Part shown: piece by piece, positions 1 through 7,834 of the stretch
Numbering within the stretch: the stretch's first letter is position 1
How the letters are laid out: every line of letters starts with the position of its first letter
DNA from: JAJYUU01 sp963822955
GTDB taxonomy: Bacteria; Actinomycetota; Actinomycetes; Streptosporangiales; Streptosporangiaceae
DNA length: 64,000 bases
Direction of reading: 5' to 3'
Assembly (NCBI GenBank): GCA_963822955.1
Contig: CAWGJS010000001.1
Span: 186,001 to 250,000 of the forward strand
Translations under genes and position numbers: made by a program
The notes under the pieces: generated by a model
Databases searched by the model: none
What the model saw: the letters and a program-made list of their open reading frames with translations, nothing else
What the model was told of the DNA's origin: nothing

Positions 1-2
1 CC

Positions 3-170
3 AGGGTCATGGGACGGACCGTGCAGATTCCGGGCGTGGTCGCCATCCTGGCCCTCCTAGTAGGCGGCGCCCTGATGGGGATCATCGGCGCGCTGGTCGC
101 GATCCCGGCTGCAGCGGCTGTTCGACTGCTGCTGCACGAAGTCACGTTCCGCCGCCTGGACGTGAGCTAG
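3..170 (+). CDS. AI-2E family transporter, C-terminal end (partial)
   Basis: Only the last 55 codons are in the window. The reading frame runs from the left edge to a TAG at 168-170. It contains a hydrophobic stretch (LVGGALMGIIGALVAIPAAA) followed by a short polar tail ending LDVS. This pattern (G-G-A-L-x-G-I-x-G-A-L-x-A-I-P) is characteristic of the last membrane segments of the AI-2E/UPF0118 permease family (PF01594), integral membrane proteins with around eight helices. The substrate is unknown; family members are linked to autoinducer-2 export or Na+/H+ antiport. The gene points towards the convergent trehalose-phosphate synthase, with 64 bases between the two stop codons. Confidence 0.75.
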   Translation, partial: RVMGRTVQIPGVVAILALLVGGALMGIIGALVAIPAAAAVRLLLHEVTFRRLDVS

Positions 171-234
171 CACAAACGGCCTCGCCATCCCCCGCCTGAG
201 GCCGACCGTGCAGCGCCTGAGCGGACGCGCGGCC

Positions 235-1740
235 CTAGCCGGGATCGGCCGTTCGCTGCAGGGCGCCGAGGAATGAAGCTGCCCAGTGGCTCACGTCGAA
301 TTCGCGGACCCTCCGCCGCATCGCGCGCATCCGGCGTCTGGCCTCGGCCGGCGGCACGGTGGCCGCTCGCACGATCACGTCCTTCATGCCGTCGATGTCA
401 TGCGGGTTGACCAGAAAAGCGCCGCTGAGCTCGTCGGCCGCGCCGGTGAACTCGCTGAGCACCAGCGCGCCGGTGTCATCGTCGCGGCACGCGACGTATT
501 CCTTGGCTACCAGGTTCATGCCGTCCCGCAGCGAGGTCACCAGCATCACGTCAGCAGCCAGGTACATGGCGGCCATTTCATCCGCCGGATATGTCTGGTG
601 CAGGTAGTGAATGGGAGGACTGCCGAGCTCGGCATGCTCCCCGTTAATCCGGCTCACGGCGCCCTCGACCTCCTCGCGCAGCAGCCGGTAGTGCTCGACC
701 CGCTCGCGGCTCGGGCTGGCTACCAGCACTAGCGCGGTCCGCAGCGATCCGAATCGTCCCTCGCTGAGCAGCTCGCCGTAGGCCGTCAGTCGATGCAGGA
801 TGCCCTTGGTGTAGTCGAGCCGGTCAATGCCCAGCAGCACCACGTCCGGCTCTCCCAGCGCCTGCCGGAATCCGTCCGCCCGCTCTCTCACATCGGTCCG
901 GCTGGCGATCTCGGCGAAGCCAGCCGAATCGATGGAGACCGGGAACGCCGCGGTCCGCACCTGCCGGCTGGCCCTGGGCGGCCGGTTCCTGCGTGTGCCA
1001 GCCGCCAGTCCTGCGGCGGCCTGGTCACCAGGGACATGCTCTTCGGCCGGTACCCGCACCAGCGATCCGCTGGTCGCCAAGCCGGCTGCCCGCCGGCATG
1101 CGCGCCGGAAGTTGGTCGCATCACTGTCGCGCTGAAAACCGATCAGGTCCGCGCCGAGCAGGCCGGCGACGATCTGCCGCCGCCACGGCAGCTGCGCGAA
1201 GATCTCATAACCAGGAAACGGAATATGGATGAAGACCCCGATGCGCAGGTCGCTGCGCTGTTCCCGGAGCATCTGGGGTACCAGCTGAAGCTGATAGTCA
1301 TTCACCCAGACCGTCGCGCCGGCGGCCGCCTGCTCCGCGGCGGCTCGGGCGAACCGCCGGTTGACCCGCACATAGGCGTCCCACCATGGCCTGCGAAATT
1401 CCGGCGGGACGATCACGTCGTGATACAGCGGCCACAGCGTCGCATTGCAGAAGCCTTCGTAATAGTCGCCGATCTCCTCAGCCGACAATCCGACGCCCAC
1501 CAGGTGCAAGCCCGAGACATCGAAGGAGGCGGGCGCCTCGCCCGATCCGCCGGGCCAGCCGACCCACGCACCGCCAGCGCGGCGCATGACAGGCTCCAGC
1601 GCGCTGACCAGCCCGCCAGGGCTCGGCCGCCACTCCGTGCCGCCGCCAGGACCGTCCACCCGATCCACCGGGAGCCGGCATGCTGCCACGACGAAGTCAT
1701 ACTCACCCACGGCCGACACGTCACCCATCGCACGAATCAA
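235..1740 (-). CDS. otsA: Trehalose-6-phosphate synthase (GT20)
   Basis: Cytoplasmic glycosyltransferase that joins a nucleotide-activated glucose to glucose-6-phosphate, making trehalose-6-phosphate for osmoprotection. The 501-residue length suits OtsA. Visible motifs, in order: the GGL loop near residue 42, WPLYHD near 103, NDYQL near 147 (the usual HDYHL with both His replaced), HIPFPG near 172, the donor-binding GIDRLDYTKGI near 305 with R and K present, and the C-terminal DGMNLVAKEY and SEFTGAA segments. The region around residues 225-260 is longer and more polar than usual. The reading frame opens with TTG at 1740; the in-frame ATG at 1728 is a possible start, and neither has a strong ribosome site. 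No OtsB phosphatase is adjacent. It lies 27 bases downstream of a 17-codon mini-ORF on the same strand. Confidence 0.93.
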   Translation of the reverse strand: MIRAMGDVSAVGEYDFVVAACRLPVDRVDGPGGGTEWRPSPGGLVSALEPVMRRAGGAWVGWPGGSGEAPASFDVSGLHLVGVGLSAEEIGDYYEGFCNATLWPLYHDVIVPPEFRRPWWDAYVRVNRRFARAAAEQAAAGATVWVNDYQLQLVPQMLREQRSDLRIGVFIHIPFPGYEIFAQLPWRRQIVAGLLGADLIGFQRDSDATNFRRACRRAAGLATSGSLVRVPAEEHVPGDQAAAGLAAGTRRNRPPRASRQVRTAAFPVSIDSAGFAEIASRTDVRERADGFRQALGEPDVVLLGIDRLDYTKGILHRLTAYGELLSEGRFGSLRTALVLVASPSRERVEHYRLLREEVEGAVSRINGEHAELGSPPIHYLHQTYPADEMAAMYLAADVMLVTSLRDGMNLVAKEYVACRDDDTGALVLSEFTGAADELSGAFLVNPHDIDGMKDVIVRAATVPPAEARRRMRAMRRRVREFDVSHWAASFLGALQRTADPG

Positions 1741-1767
1741 TACCAGCTGTCCGGTGGCAAATGACCT

Positions 1768-1821
1768 TCACCTCTTGAAGGCGTCCTTGACCTCGTCGCC
1801 AGCCTTGTCCTCTGTGGCCAT
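1768..1821 (-). CDS. 17-codon mini-ORF upstream of otsA
   Basis: An ATG at 1821 is preceded, at an eight-base spacing, by a perfect AGGAGG (complement of 1830-1835), much stronger than the site of the following otsA. The product MATEDKAGDEVKDAFKR is highly charged and resembles in style the amphipathic repeats of CsbD-like stress proteins, but it is too short to assign. It ends 27 bases before the otsA start, so it may be a leader peptide, a small stress protein, or a device that loads ribosomes for a weakly initiated otsA. What is seen is the ribosome site and ORF; the role is inference. Confidence 0.5.
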   Translation of the reverse strand: MATEDKAGDEVKDAFKR

Positions 1822-1843
1822 GGTCGCGACCTCCTCGTATCGG

Positions 1844-1856
1844 CACCCCTGGGGTG
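1844..1856. promoter_or_regulatory. Inverted repeat CACCCC-T-GGGGTG
   Basis: A perfect 6+1+6 inverted repeat lies just upstream of the ribosome site of the mini-ORF/otsA unit and about 115 bases before the divergent lipid kinase. It could be an operator for either unit. No regulator family can be named from it. Confidence 0.35.
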
Positions 1857-1969
1857 TCCCCGAGAGGCGCATCTAAACCTGGCACGCGTTTGACCGGCCC
1901 CGACCTGGGCAGTTGCGTGCCGTCCTTCATGATCAGCCACAGCCCAGCTATGGCGTGAGAGTGCGGAAG

Positions 1970-2995
1970 ATGCGAGCCGCCGTTATCGTCAACCCGACCA
2001 AGCTTGCCAACCGCGAGAGCTTCAAGGAAGCACTTTGCCTCGCGATGCGTGAGCATGGCTGGAACCAGCCGCTCTGGCTGGAAACTACGACGGATGACCC
2101 GGGCCGTGGACTGGCGCGCCAGGCAGCAGCGACTGGCGCGGACGTCGTTCTGGCTTGCGGCGGCGACGGCACCGTGACCTCTTGCGCAGACGGACTTGCC
2201 GGCACGGGTGTCCCCCTTGCCATCCTGCCGATGGGAACAGGTAACGTGCTGGCCCGCAACCTCGGATTGCCCGTCGAGTTCGAAGCCGCGGTAGCAGTCG
2301 CGCTCACTGGCCGGGATGAGGCAATTGATACCGGGACGGCCAACGGCACGCGTTTCGTCGTCATGGCTGGCCTCGGTCTGGACGCCAGGATGCTCAGCGA
2401 CACAAGTGAGCCGCTCAAAAAGCGGCTGGGCTGGGCAGCCTACGCGATCTCGGTGATCAGGCACCTCCGAGACCACCCCGTGCGGTTGACACTGGCCGCT
2501 GATGGCGAGCGGCCGGTTCGGTTGCATTCCAGTGCCGTGATCGTCGGTAATGTCGGCTGGTTGCGTGGCGGAGTGCCGCTGCTGCCTGACGCAAGGCCCG
2601 ACGACGGAATGCTGGATGCGGTCTGTCTGAGTACACGCGGGTGGGGCGGCTGGATCGCGCTGGCTGCGGCAATCCTGACCAGAAAGGATGCAGCCGGCCG
2701 GGTGACCAGATTCGTTTTTCACGAGCTCGTTGTCGATTGCGGCACCGAGCAGCCCTGGGAGATCGATGGCGAGCTCATGGGGACAACACGCCGGCTGGTG
2801 ATTGCCGTCCAGCCTGACAGGGTGCTGGTAAGGCTTCCAGCCGGCGAATGGCTCGGCGTGATGGCCACGCCACATACAACGCCCCAACCGGCACCTCGCT
2901 GGCGGCCGCCGCGGCCAGCGCGAGTTTCTCCAGGTTGTCATCGAGGAGAACCGTGCGCTCCTCGATCAGCCCCGGTTCTCATGTGGACGCAGTGA
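1970..2995 (+). CDS. Diacylglycerol kinase-family lipid kinase
   Basis: A 341-residue soluble protein of the DAGK catalytic family (PF00781; NAD-kinase-like fold), which phosphorylates lipids such as diacylglycerol. The nucleotide-binding loop CGGDGT lies at residues 63-68 and the second conserved loop, LPMGTGNVLARN, near residue 85. The C-terminal half carries the usual beta-sandwich with the WEIDGE segment near residue 260. The start was placed at ATG 1970 because MRAAVIVNPTK is the classic N-terminus of the family; in-frame starts up to 1913 add a tail with no family resemblance. The last 40 or so residues, rich in P and R, look non-homologous. The gene is divergent from otsA. Confidence 0.88.
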   Translation: MRAAVIVNPTKLANRESFKEALCLAMREHGWNQPLWLETTTDDPGRGLARQAAATGADVVLACGGDGTVTSCADGLAGTGVPLAILPMGTGNVLARNLGLPVEFEAAVAVALTGRDEAIDTGTANGTRFVVMAGLGLDARMLSDTSEPLKKRLGWAAYAISVIRHLRDHPVRLTLAADGERPVRLHSSAVIVGNVGWLRGGVPLLPDARPDDGMLDAVCLSTRGWGGWIALAAAILTRKDAAGRVTRFVFHELVVDCGTEQPWEIDGELMGTTRRLVIAVQPDRVLVRLPAGEWLGVMATPHTTPQPAPRWRPPRPARVSPGCHRGEPCAPRSAPVLMWTQ

Positions 2996-3097
2996 TTAGC
3001 GAGCTGGGCTGCGGGTAGCGTCGTGGCGCCCGAAACAAACGACCGCACGGCTGAGCGGCCACGACGATCGGGACCCGATCGCTGAAAGGAACAGGAC

Positions 3098-3307
3098 ATG
3101 CAAAGGCCAAGGGCGGTCGCCTCGCGGCAAGAAGATGCAGATCCCGAAATATGCAGAGTGCACGCGTGGCGCGTGACTCAGCTGGCCCGCCTCGGCCTAG
3201 CTCGGCCGGTCGCCGAGGCAGTTGCTGACAGGGTCGACTGGCATGAGGTCGCGAAGCTGGTCCGACGCGGATGCCCGGCCGACCTTGCGGTGACGATCAT
3301 TCAATAG
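3098..3307 (+). CDS. Small conserved actinobacterial protein (69 aa)
   Basis: A short soluble protein whose second half (HAWRVTQLARLGLARPVAEA, then VDWHEVAKLVRRGC) has the look of a small conserved family seen in actinomycete genomes near transporters and stress genes; no biochemical function is known to me. GAAAGGAAC upstream of the ATG is a reasonable ribosome site. It lies 103 bases after the lipid kinase and 78 bases before the sugar porter, both on the same strand, so it may be co-transcribed with them. Codon use is like that of its neighbours. Confidence 0.65.
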   Translation: MQRPRAVASRQEDADPEICRVHAWRVTQLARLGLARPVAEAVADRVDWHEVAKLVRRGCPADLAVTIIQ

Positions 3308-3385
3308 TGTCCAGAGCACACCGCTTTTGGGCGCCGGGCAAGCTGGCACGGGCGACAGCTTCGGTCGAGGCGAGGGGGTGTCGGG

Positions 3386-4840
3386 ATGGCGACGGAGACT
3401 CGCCCCGCCGAGCCGGGCGGGCGGGACGTCCTCGCCGACCTGGATTCGCGCCTACCAACGGGCTTCTACTGGTATCTGGCCATCCTTGCGTGCATCGGCG
3501 GGTTCCTCTTCGGTTATGACACGTCGAACATCGGCTCGGCTCTCGACTTCATCCCTTACTATTTGTCCAGTTTCGCGACGGGCTATCTGGTGGCCGGGGC
3601 GTCGCTTGGTGCAGCAGTCGGCGCCCTGATCGCGGGGCCGGTGACCCGACCAGTTCGGACGCAAGTTCCTGCTGATCACCGACGCCGCCATCTACGCCAT
3701 CGGCGCGGTCCCGTCAGCGCATTCATGCTGCTCGCATCCCGCACGCTGATCGGGCTCGCGATCGGGGCCGACTCAGCGATCGCTACCGCCTACATCGCGG
3801 AATTCGCGCCGCGCAACCGTCGCGGCCAGCTGAGCATCATCCAGCAGTGGATGATCACCGTCGGAATTCTGGTGTCGTACCTCGTGGCTGTGATCATCCT
3901 CAAGGCCGCGCCAGGCTCCGCCGGCAACCTTGGCTGGCGGCTCATCCTGGGGATCGGGGGTCTCCCGGCGCTCGTCGCCGTTGCGCTCCGATCGAAGATG
4001 CCTGAATCGCCGCGGCGGCTGATGCTGCACGGGCGCCTCGACGACACCAGGGAAGCGTTCGGCCGGCTGGGCATGGATGTCTCCCGCGATGAGGTGCGGC
4101 AGGCGGCTGACCAGCTGCGGGCCGGCGAGCAGCAGCGGCAACGCAAGACACCGTGGACTGCCGGAGTGCGGCGAGCGCTCATCGTAGTCTGCGTGTTCTT
4201 CATCTTCCAGCAGATCACCGGGATCAATGTGCCGTTCTACTACGGCCCGCAGATACTCTCGAGCTTCTTCGAGACCGGCCACAATGCGGTCAGCGCCGCC
4301 GTAGCCGGCGTCGAGGTGACGGCGATCCTGGGCGCGGTCAACGTGGTCGCGACTTACTTCGCGTTCAGGTGGATCGACAAAAGGGGCCGTCGCCCGCTGG
4401 CCATCTGGGGTTATGTCGGCATGACAGTCTTCATCTTGCTCGCGGCCGCCGGTGTAGCGTTCCTCACCGACCTGCCCAAGACGGTCGTGGTTATGGTCGG
4501 CTTCTCATTCTTCATCACGTCGTTCGCGATCGGGGTCGGCGGGACCGGCTGGCTGATCCAGGGCGAGGTCTTTCCGACCGCCGTCCGCGGCCGGGCTGCT
4601 GCCATTGCGGCATGCGTCGACTGGCTGGCCAACTACGCGCTCATTGAGGCCTTCCCCGCCTGGCACAACGCCATCGGGCTGGCCTGGGTGATGGTGTCAT
4701 TCGCGGTCCTGTGCGTGCTCGCAATCGGCTTCGTATCACGGTACCTGCCGGAAACCAAGAACCTGTCTGTGGAGCAAGCCGTCCACGTCTTCGAACAGCA
4801 AGCCGCCGGACAACCTGCCCACAGGTCCACTGCCACTTAA
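3386..4840 (+). CDS. Sugar-porter MFS transporter with a compensated frameshift
   Basis: A 484-residue integral membrane protein of the MFS sugar porter family, importing a sugar by proton symport. Seen: GGFLFGYDTSNIGSALDF in helix 1, a long central loop with PESPRRL near residue 205, QQITGINVPFYYGP in helix 7, and the C-terminal YLPETKNLS signature. Residues about 87-111 read as basic nonsense. In the neighbouring frame, bases 3647-3718 encode DQFGRKFLLITDAAIYAIG, exactly the expected loop 2-3 signature and helix 3. So one base appears gained near 3645 and one lost near 3710-3722. Because the frame is restored, the whole ORF stays open. If the sequence is right, the protein lacks its GRK signature. 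AGGGGGTG precedes the ATG. Confidence 0.85.
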   Translation: MATETRPAEPGGRDVLADLDSRLPTGFYWYLAILACIGGFLFGYDTSNIGSALDFIPYYLSSFATGYLVAGASLGAAVGALIAGPVTRPVRTQVPADHRRRHLRHRRGPVSAFMLLASRTLIGLAIGADSAIATAYIAEFAPRNRRGQLSIIQQWMITVGILVSYLVAVIILKAAPGSAGNLGWRLILGIGGLPALVAVALRSKMPESPRRLMLHGRLDDTREAFGRLGMDVSRDEVRQAADQLRAGEQQRQRKTPWTAGVRRALIVVCVFFIFQQITGINVPFYYGPQILSSFFETGHNAVSAAVAGVEVTAILGAVNVVATYFAFRWIDKRGRRPLAIWGYVGMTVFILLAAAGVAFLTDLPKTVVVMVGFSFFITSFAIGVGGTGWLIQGEVFPTAVRGRAAAIAACVDWLANYALIEAFPAWHNAIGLAWVMVSFAVLCVLAIGFVSRYLPETKNLSVEQAVHVFEQQAAGQPAHRSTAT

Positions 4841-4853
4841 CAGATGAGCGACC

Positions 4854-4886
4854 CCCGCCGGGCAGTGGCGTGCCCGCTCCGGCGGG
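4854..4886. terminator. GC-rich hairpin between convergent genes
   Basis: CCCGCCGG at 4854-4861 pairs perfectly with CCGGCGGG at 4879-4886. An alternative inner stem GGGCA/TGCCC sits at 4860-4864 and 4871-4875. It lies between the convergent sugar porter and STAS genes, 14 bases past the first stop, and has no T tract. It is probably a bidirectional terminator. Confidence 0.5.
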
Positions 4887-4968
4887 CGCAGCCGGCAATC
4901 GTCGCGCAGACCGCCGCGACCTCAGCTTCGTGAATTCGGTCCAGAGCGAGTGAGATGAGTTCGTACGG

Positions 4969-5343
4969 CTAATGCGATGGGGACGCCTGACCGGGCTCGG
5001 CTAGCGCCGCCTCCAGGGTCGGATAAACGGGAATCAGCTGGTCGATCCCGACTAGCGTTATTATCCGCTGCACCGCAGTGGCAACGAGCCGGAGCTGGGT
5101 AGGCGTCGCAGCGCTCCGGTTACGGGCGCCGACCTGGTTGTAAACATCGATGATCGCCTGCACACCGGCCGAATCGCAGAAAGTCGTAGCGCTCATGTCG
5201 ATAATCAATACCGAGGATGCCTGGCGGGCGGCGGCGCGAAGGGTCTCGCGGACTTCATTGGCATTCGTGACGTCGATCTCAGCGGGCATGCTGACCACCG
5301 CCTGCCCGCCCTCCCAGCGAAGCTGGTCAGCTCCGGCGATCAT
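4969..5343 (-). CDS. STAS-domain anti-sigma factor antagonist
   Basis: A 124-residue single STAS domain of the RsbV/SpoIIAA type. Such proteins, when dephosphorylated on a conserved serine, bind an anti-sigma kinase and free the sigma factor. Seen: the beta-strand start LRWEGGQAVVSMPAEIDVTN, the conserved D-S-A-G phosphoserine loop in FCDSAGVQAI, and the C-terminal helix region. The start was placed at ATG 5343, which overlaps the phosphatase stop as ATGA; a longer reading from 5439 would run inside the phosphatase and has no family resemblance. The overlap makes it translationally coupled to the phosphatase that is likely to act on it. Confidence 0.9.
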   Translation of the reverse strand: MIAGADQLRWEGGQAVVSMPAEIDVTNANEVRETLRAAARQASSVLIIDMSATTFCDSAGVQAIIDVYNQVGARNRSAATPTQLRLVATAVQRIITLVGIDQLIPVYPTLEAALAEPGQASPSH

Positions 5344-6587
5344 CGCAGCGACGCCGATGGATGGCACCGGAGCATGAGCAAGGCGATATCGTCCGTAGCA
5401 GCTTCGCTGCCGACCATCGCGGCCATGACCGCAGCGCAAGCTGCTTCAGGCGGCTCGGCCGTTACTACCCGGCAGAGGCGGGCCAGACCGTCGTCAAGGA
5501 CCTGGCCGCGGCGCTCGATCAGGCCGTCGGTGTAGAAACAGAGAACGGAACCCGGCGTGATCTGAAGAGTGGCGGTCTTCCGGCGGGCGTCACGGGAAAC
5601 GCCGATCAGCAGGCCTGGCGGGATCTTGGCGACCTCCGCAGCGTGTCCTGGCAAGGCGATGACGGGAGGGAGGTGCCCGGCCGAACAGATCCGCACTCGG
5701 TCCAGGCCGGGTTCGAATACCGCGCACAGCACAGTGGCGAGGGCGCCCGGCTCGAAATGCTGCATCTTGCGATCTAGCCGCGCCAGACCGTCAGCTGGGT
5801 CATCAGTTTCCAGGGCATAGGCGCGAAGCGCGCTGCGCATCCGTCCCATGATCACCGCGGCCGCGAGACCGGAGCCAGTCACATCGCCGATCACCACCCA
5901 CATCTGTCCGGAGGGCACGCCGAACACGTCGTACCAGTCGCCTCCCACTTTCCCTTCGCCCGGCACGTAGCGGACAGCCATATCGGCCGAAACGTCCGCT
6001 GGCAGCGCGGCGGGAAGAAGACTGCGCTGCAATGCCTCCGCCGCGACACGGTCCTCCTGCGCCAGCAGCGACGCCAGCGCGGTGGCCGCTCGGTGCGCAG
6101 CCATCTCCAGCAGCTCAACGTCTTCGCTCGTGAACTCCCGCTGGGTCAGGGAACCCACATGCAGCACGCCGATCACCTTGCCGCCCGCGATCAGCGGCAC
6201 GCCCATCAGCGCGCGGATCCCTTTCGCCAGCAAGATCGGGTTGAGCACGGTCGAATGGTCGACCCGATCGAGGATCACCGGCCGGTGCTGAGCGGCGATC
6301 CGGCCAGCGAAACCGCGGCCAACCGGTATCCGGACGCCCTGCCGCACTTCTTCTTCGAGCCCCGCCGCCGATATGGCGATCAGGTGTCCGGACCGGTAGT
6401 CGAGAAGCAGTACAGCGGCGGTGTCGGCGTGCAAGATGGCCCGGGTGCGCTCAAGCAGCTCAGTGAGAAGCTTTTGATCATCGAGGCGGGAGAGGGCGGC
6501 GTCGGTGATCGACTGGATGTCCCGCAGCCGCTCCTCGAGCGCAACACGACTGCCCGGCGCTGATGCCCGGGCGCTTTCCACTGGCAC
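5340..6587 (-). CDS. GAF-SpoIIE (RsbU-type) serine phosphatase
   Basis: A 415-residue cytoplasmic PP2C-type phosphatase. A GAF domain occupies roughly residues 30-170 (LHADTAAVLLLD ... GVPLIAGGKVIGVLHVG), followed by a SpoIIE/PP2C domain with the metal-binding motifs GGDWYDVF, IGDVTGSGLAAA, FYTDGLIE and ATDDIALL. It should dephosphorylate the STAS antagonist encoded immediately downstream and so activate a sigma factor in response to a ligand or redox signal at the GAF domain. The start was set at GTG 6587, which has GAGGGGGA six bases upstream; the ORF is open to 6716 but the added residues look non-coding. It is divergent from the HATPase anti-sigma gene. Confidence 0.92.
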   Translation of the reverse strand: MPVESARASAPGSRVALEERLRDIQSITDAALSRLDDQKLLTELLERTRAILHADTAAVLLLDYRSGHLIAISAAGLEEEVRQGVRIPVGRGFAGRIAAQHRPVILDRVDHSTVLNPILLAKGIRALMGVPLIAGGKVIGVLHVGSLTQREFTSEDVELLEMAAHRAATALASLLAQEDRVAAEALQRSLLPAALPADVSADMAVRYVPGEGKVGGDWYDVFGVPSGQMWVVIGDVTGSGLAAAVIMGRMRSALRAYALETDDPADGLARLDRKMQHFEPGALATVLCAVFEPGLDRVRICSAGHLPPVIALPGHAAEVAKIPPGLLIGVSRDARRKTATLQITPGSVLCFYTDGLIERRGQVLDDGLARLCRVVTAEPPEAACAAVMAAMVGSEAATDDIALLMLRCHPSASLR

Positions 6588-6737
6588 GGACTTCCCCCTC
6601 GGCCTGTCCCGTGCCTCATGTGCACGAGCTCTCGGACAAGGACCTAACGACACCTGGTCAGGTTTCGAATGGCACGATCTGTCTAGACAGCAGCCTAACG
6701 ATCGGGTGCAGTTCAACGCGATCTGCCTGGGCCAGAA

Positions 6738-7202
6738 GTGGAGGAGCCCGTGCGCTCACGACCGCCTGGGCCCTGGGCAGGTCAGCCGCTGAGCTTGCCA
6801 CCCGACGGGGCCGAGGTGCTCCGGTACGAGAGTACCTTGATCACTGTCCGGAGGTTTATCGCTATCAGGGCGCACCGGGCCGGCCTGCCCCCGCACCGAG
6901 TCGACGATCTGGTCATCGCCATCGCCGAGCTGGCCGCGAACACGCTAGCCCATACCGACGGGCCCGGCACAGTAACGTTCTGGGCCACGGCCGACGAGGT
7001 GGTTTGCGAGGTTAAGGACAAGGGTCGGATCAGCGATCCGCTGGTCGGCATGCTGCGGCCGGCGCCGGATGCGTCCGGCGGTGGCCGTGGACTCTGGCTG
7101 GTGCGCGAGGTCTGTGATCAGGTAGAGATCCGCAGCGGCGAGGCTGGCACCACTGTGCGAGTGCACATGCGGCGCGGCCCAAGCCAGCGCCGTAGCACCT
7201 AG
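6738..7202 (+). CDS. HATPase anti-sigma factor (RsbW-like)
   Basis: A 154-residue GHKL/HATPase_c_2 protein of the anti-sigma kinase type. The N box is AELAANTLAHT near residue 63, the G1 region is VKDKGRISDP, and the ATP lid is GGGRGLWLVREVCDQVEI near residue 116. It should bind a sigma factor and phosphorylate the STAS antagonist encoded divergently. No sigma factor gene lies in the window, so its target is elsewhere. The start is uncertain: GTG 6738 opens the ORF, while GTG 6750 lies just after GGAGGAG. It lacks the N-terminal MEDS sensory domain found in RsbA-type relatives. Confidence 0.85.
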   Translation: MEEPVRSRPPGPWAGQPLSLPPDGAEVLRYESTLITVRRFIAIRAHRAGLPPHRVDDLVIAIAELAANTLAHTDGPGTVTFWATADEVVCEVKDKGRISDPLVGMLRPAPDASGGGRGLWLVREVCDQVEIRSGEAGTTVRVHMRRGPSQRRST

Positions 7203-7323
7203 ATTGTCTAGCCAATAGCATGTCATAGATCGACGCGAACACCTCATCCTCATCAGACGGCGCAATTCGCGCCCTACTGGCTCTGGCGCGCATGGCTGAA
7301 ACTGATCGCCTCGACGCGAAGGC

Positions 7324-7620
7324 TCAGCTTGAGGAGTCAGGCGGTCGAGGCTGCCCCCACTTCCACGTCGGCTCGCGAACCTGAAACGGCCTGCCGAGCG
7401 GGACTACGTTCGGCCAGGTCGCGCTCATGCCGGCGCCACCAGTCTCGAGGATGCCATCGGTGCTGGTCTCGCAGCTGTACTGCGTGCAGTTCGTCTGGTG
7501 CGAGAGCGGGTCGAAGGTCGCTGTCCTTCCGCTGCCGGCCAGGTACGCTACCGCGTTGACCGGAGCAGGAATGGTGACCACGGCCACGAACAGGATGATC
7601 AGCATCCCGGCCCAGCGCAC
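7324..7620 (-). CDS. Small secreted or membrane-anchored protein
   Basis: A 98-residue ORF with one N-terminal hydrophobic segment (GMLIILFVAVVTIPAPVNAV) and a polar extracellular part containing two cysteines (TNCTQYSCETSTDG). I recognise the layout of small actinobacterial exported proteins but can give no function. The frame upstream of GTG 7620 continues to read plausibly (HEFPCRHLVTWIV) without an obvious start, so the N-terminus may be longer or the gene may be frame-damaged. It is convergent with the anti-sigma gene; the 121 bases between the two hold no clear feature. Confidence 0.5.
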   Translation of the reverse strand: MRWAGMLIILFVAVVTIPAPVNAVAYLAGSGRTATFDPLSHQTNCTQYSCETSTDGILETGGAGMSATWPNVVPLGRPFQVREPTWKWGQPRPPDSSS

Positions 7621-7834
7621 GATCCACGTGACCAGATGGCGGCAAGGAAACTCGTGATGGTCGCCCGTGTCCAGCCATCGCGGCGGTGCAGCAACCGCAC
7701 TGCCGCGGCCACATCAGGCTCGGCAGCATCGGTCCCCGGTGGAGAGGTCTGTCCCACACCCGAGACAGTAGAGCGATTTGCCTATGGCGGCAGCGAAGTC
7801 GACCTGCGGGGCTGGTGCGCAGCCGTCGTTCCCG

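Noticed and set aside
793..1764. 323-codon plus-strand ORF over otsA
   Set aside because: Antisense shadow; otsA has complete catalytic motifs on the other strand.
1822..2941. 406-codon minus-strand ORF over the lipid kinase
   Set aside because: Antisense shadow of a well-supported kinase gene; no family motifs, and it lacks a sensible start.
7030..7293. Minus-strand ORF after the anti-sigma gene
   Set aside because: Most of it is antisense to the HATPase domain; the free part is only about 30 codons.
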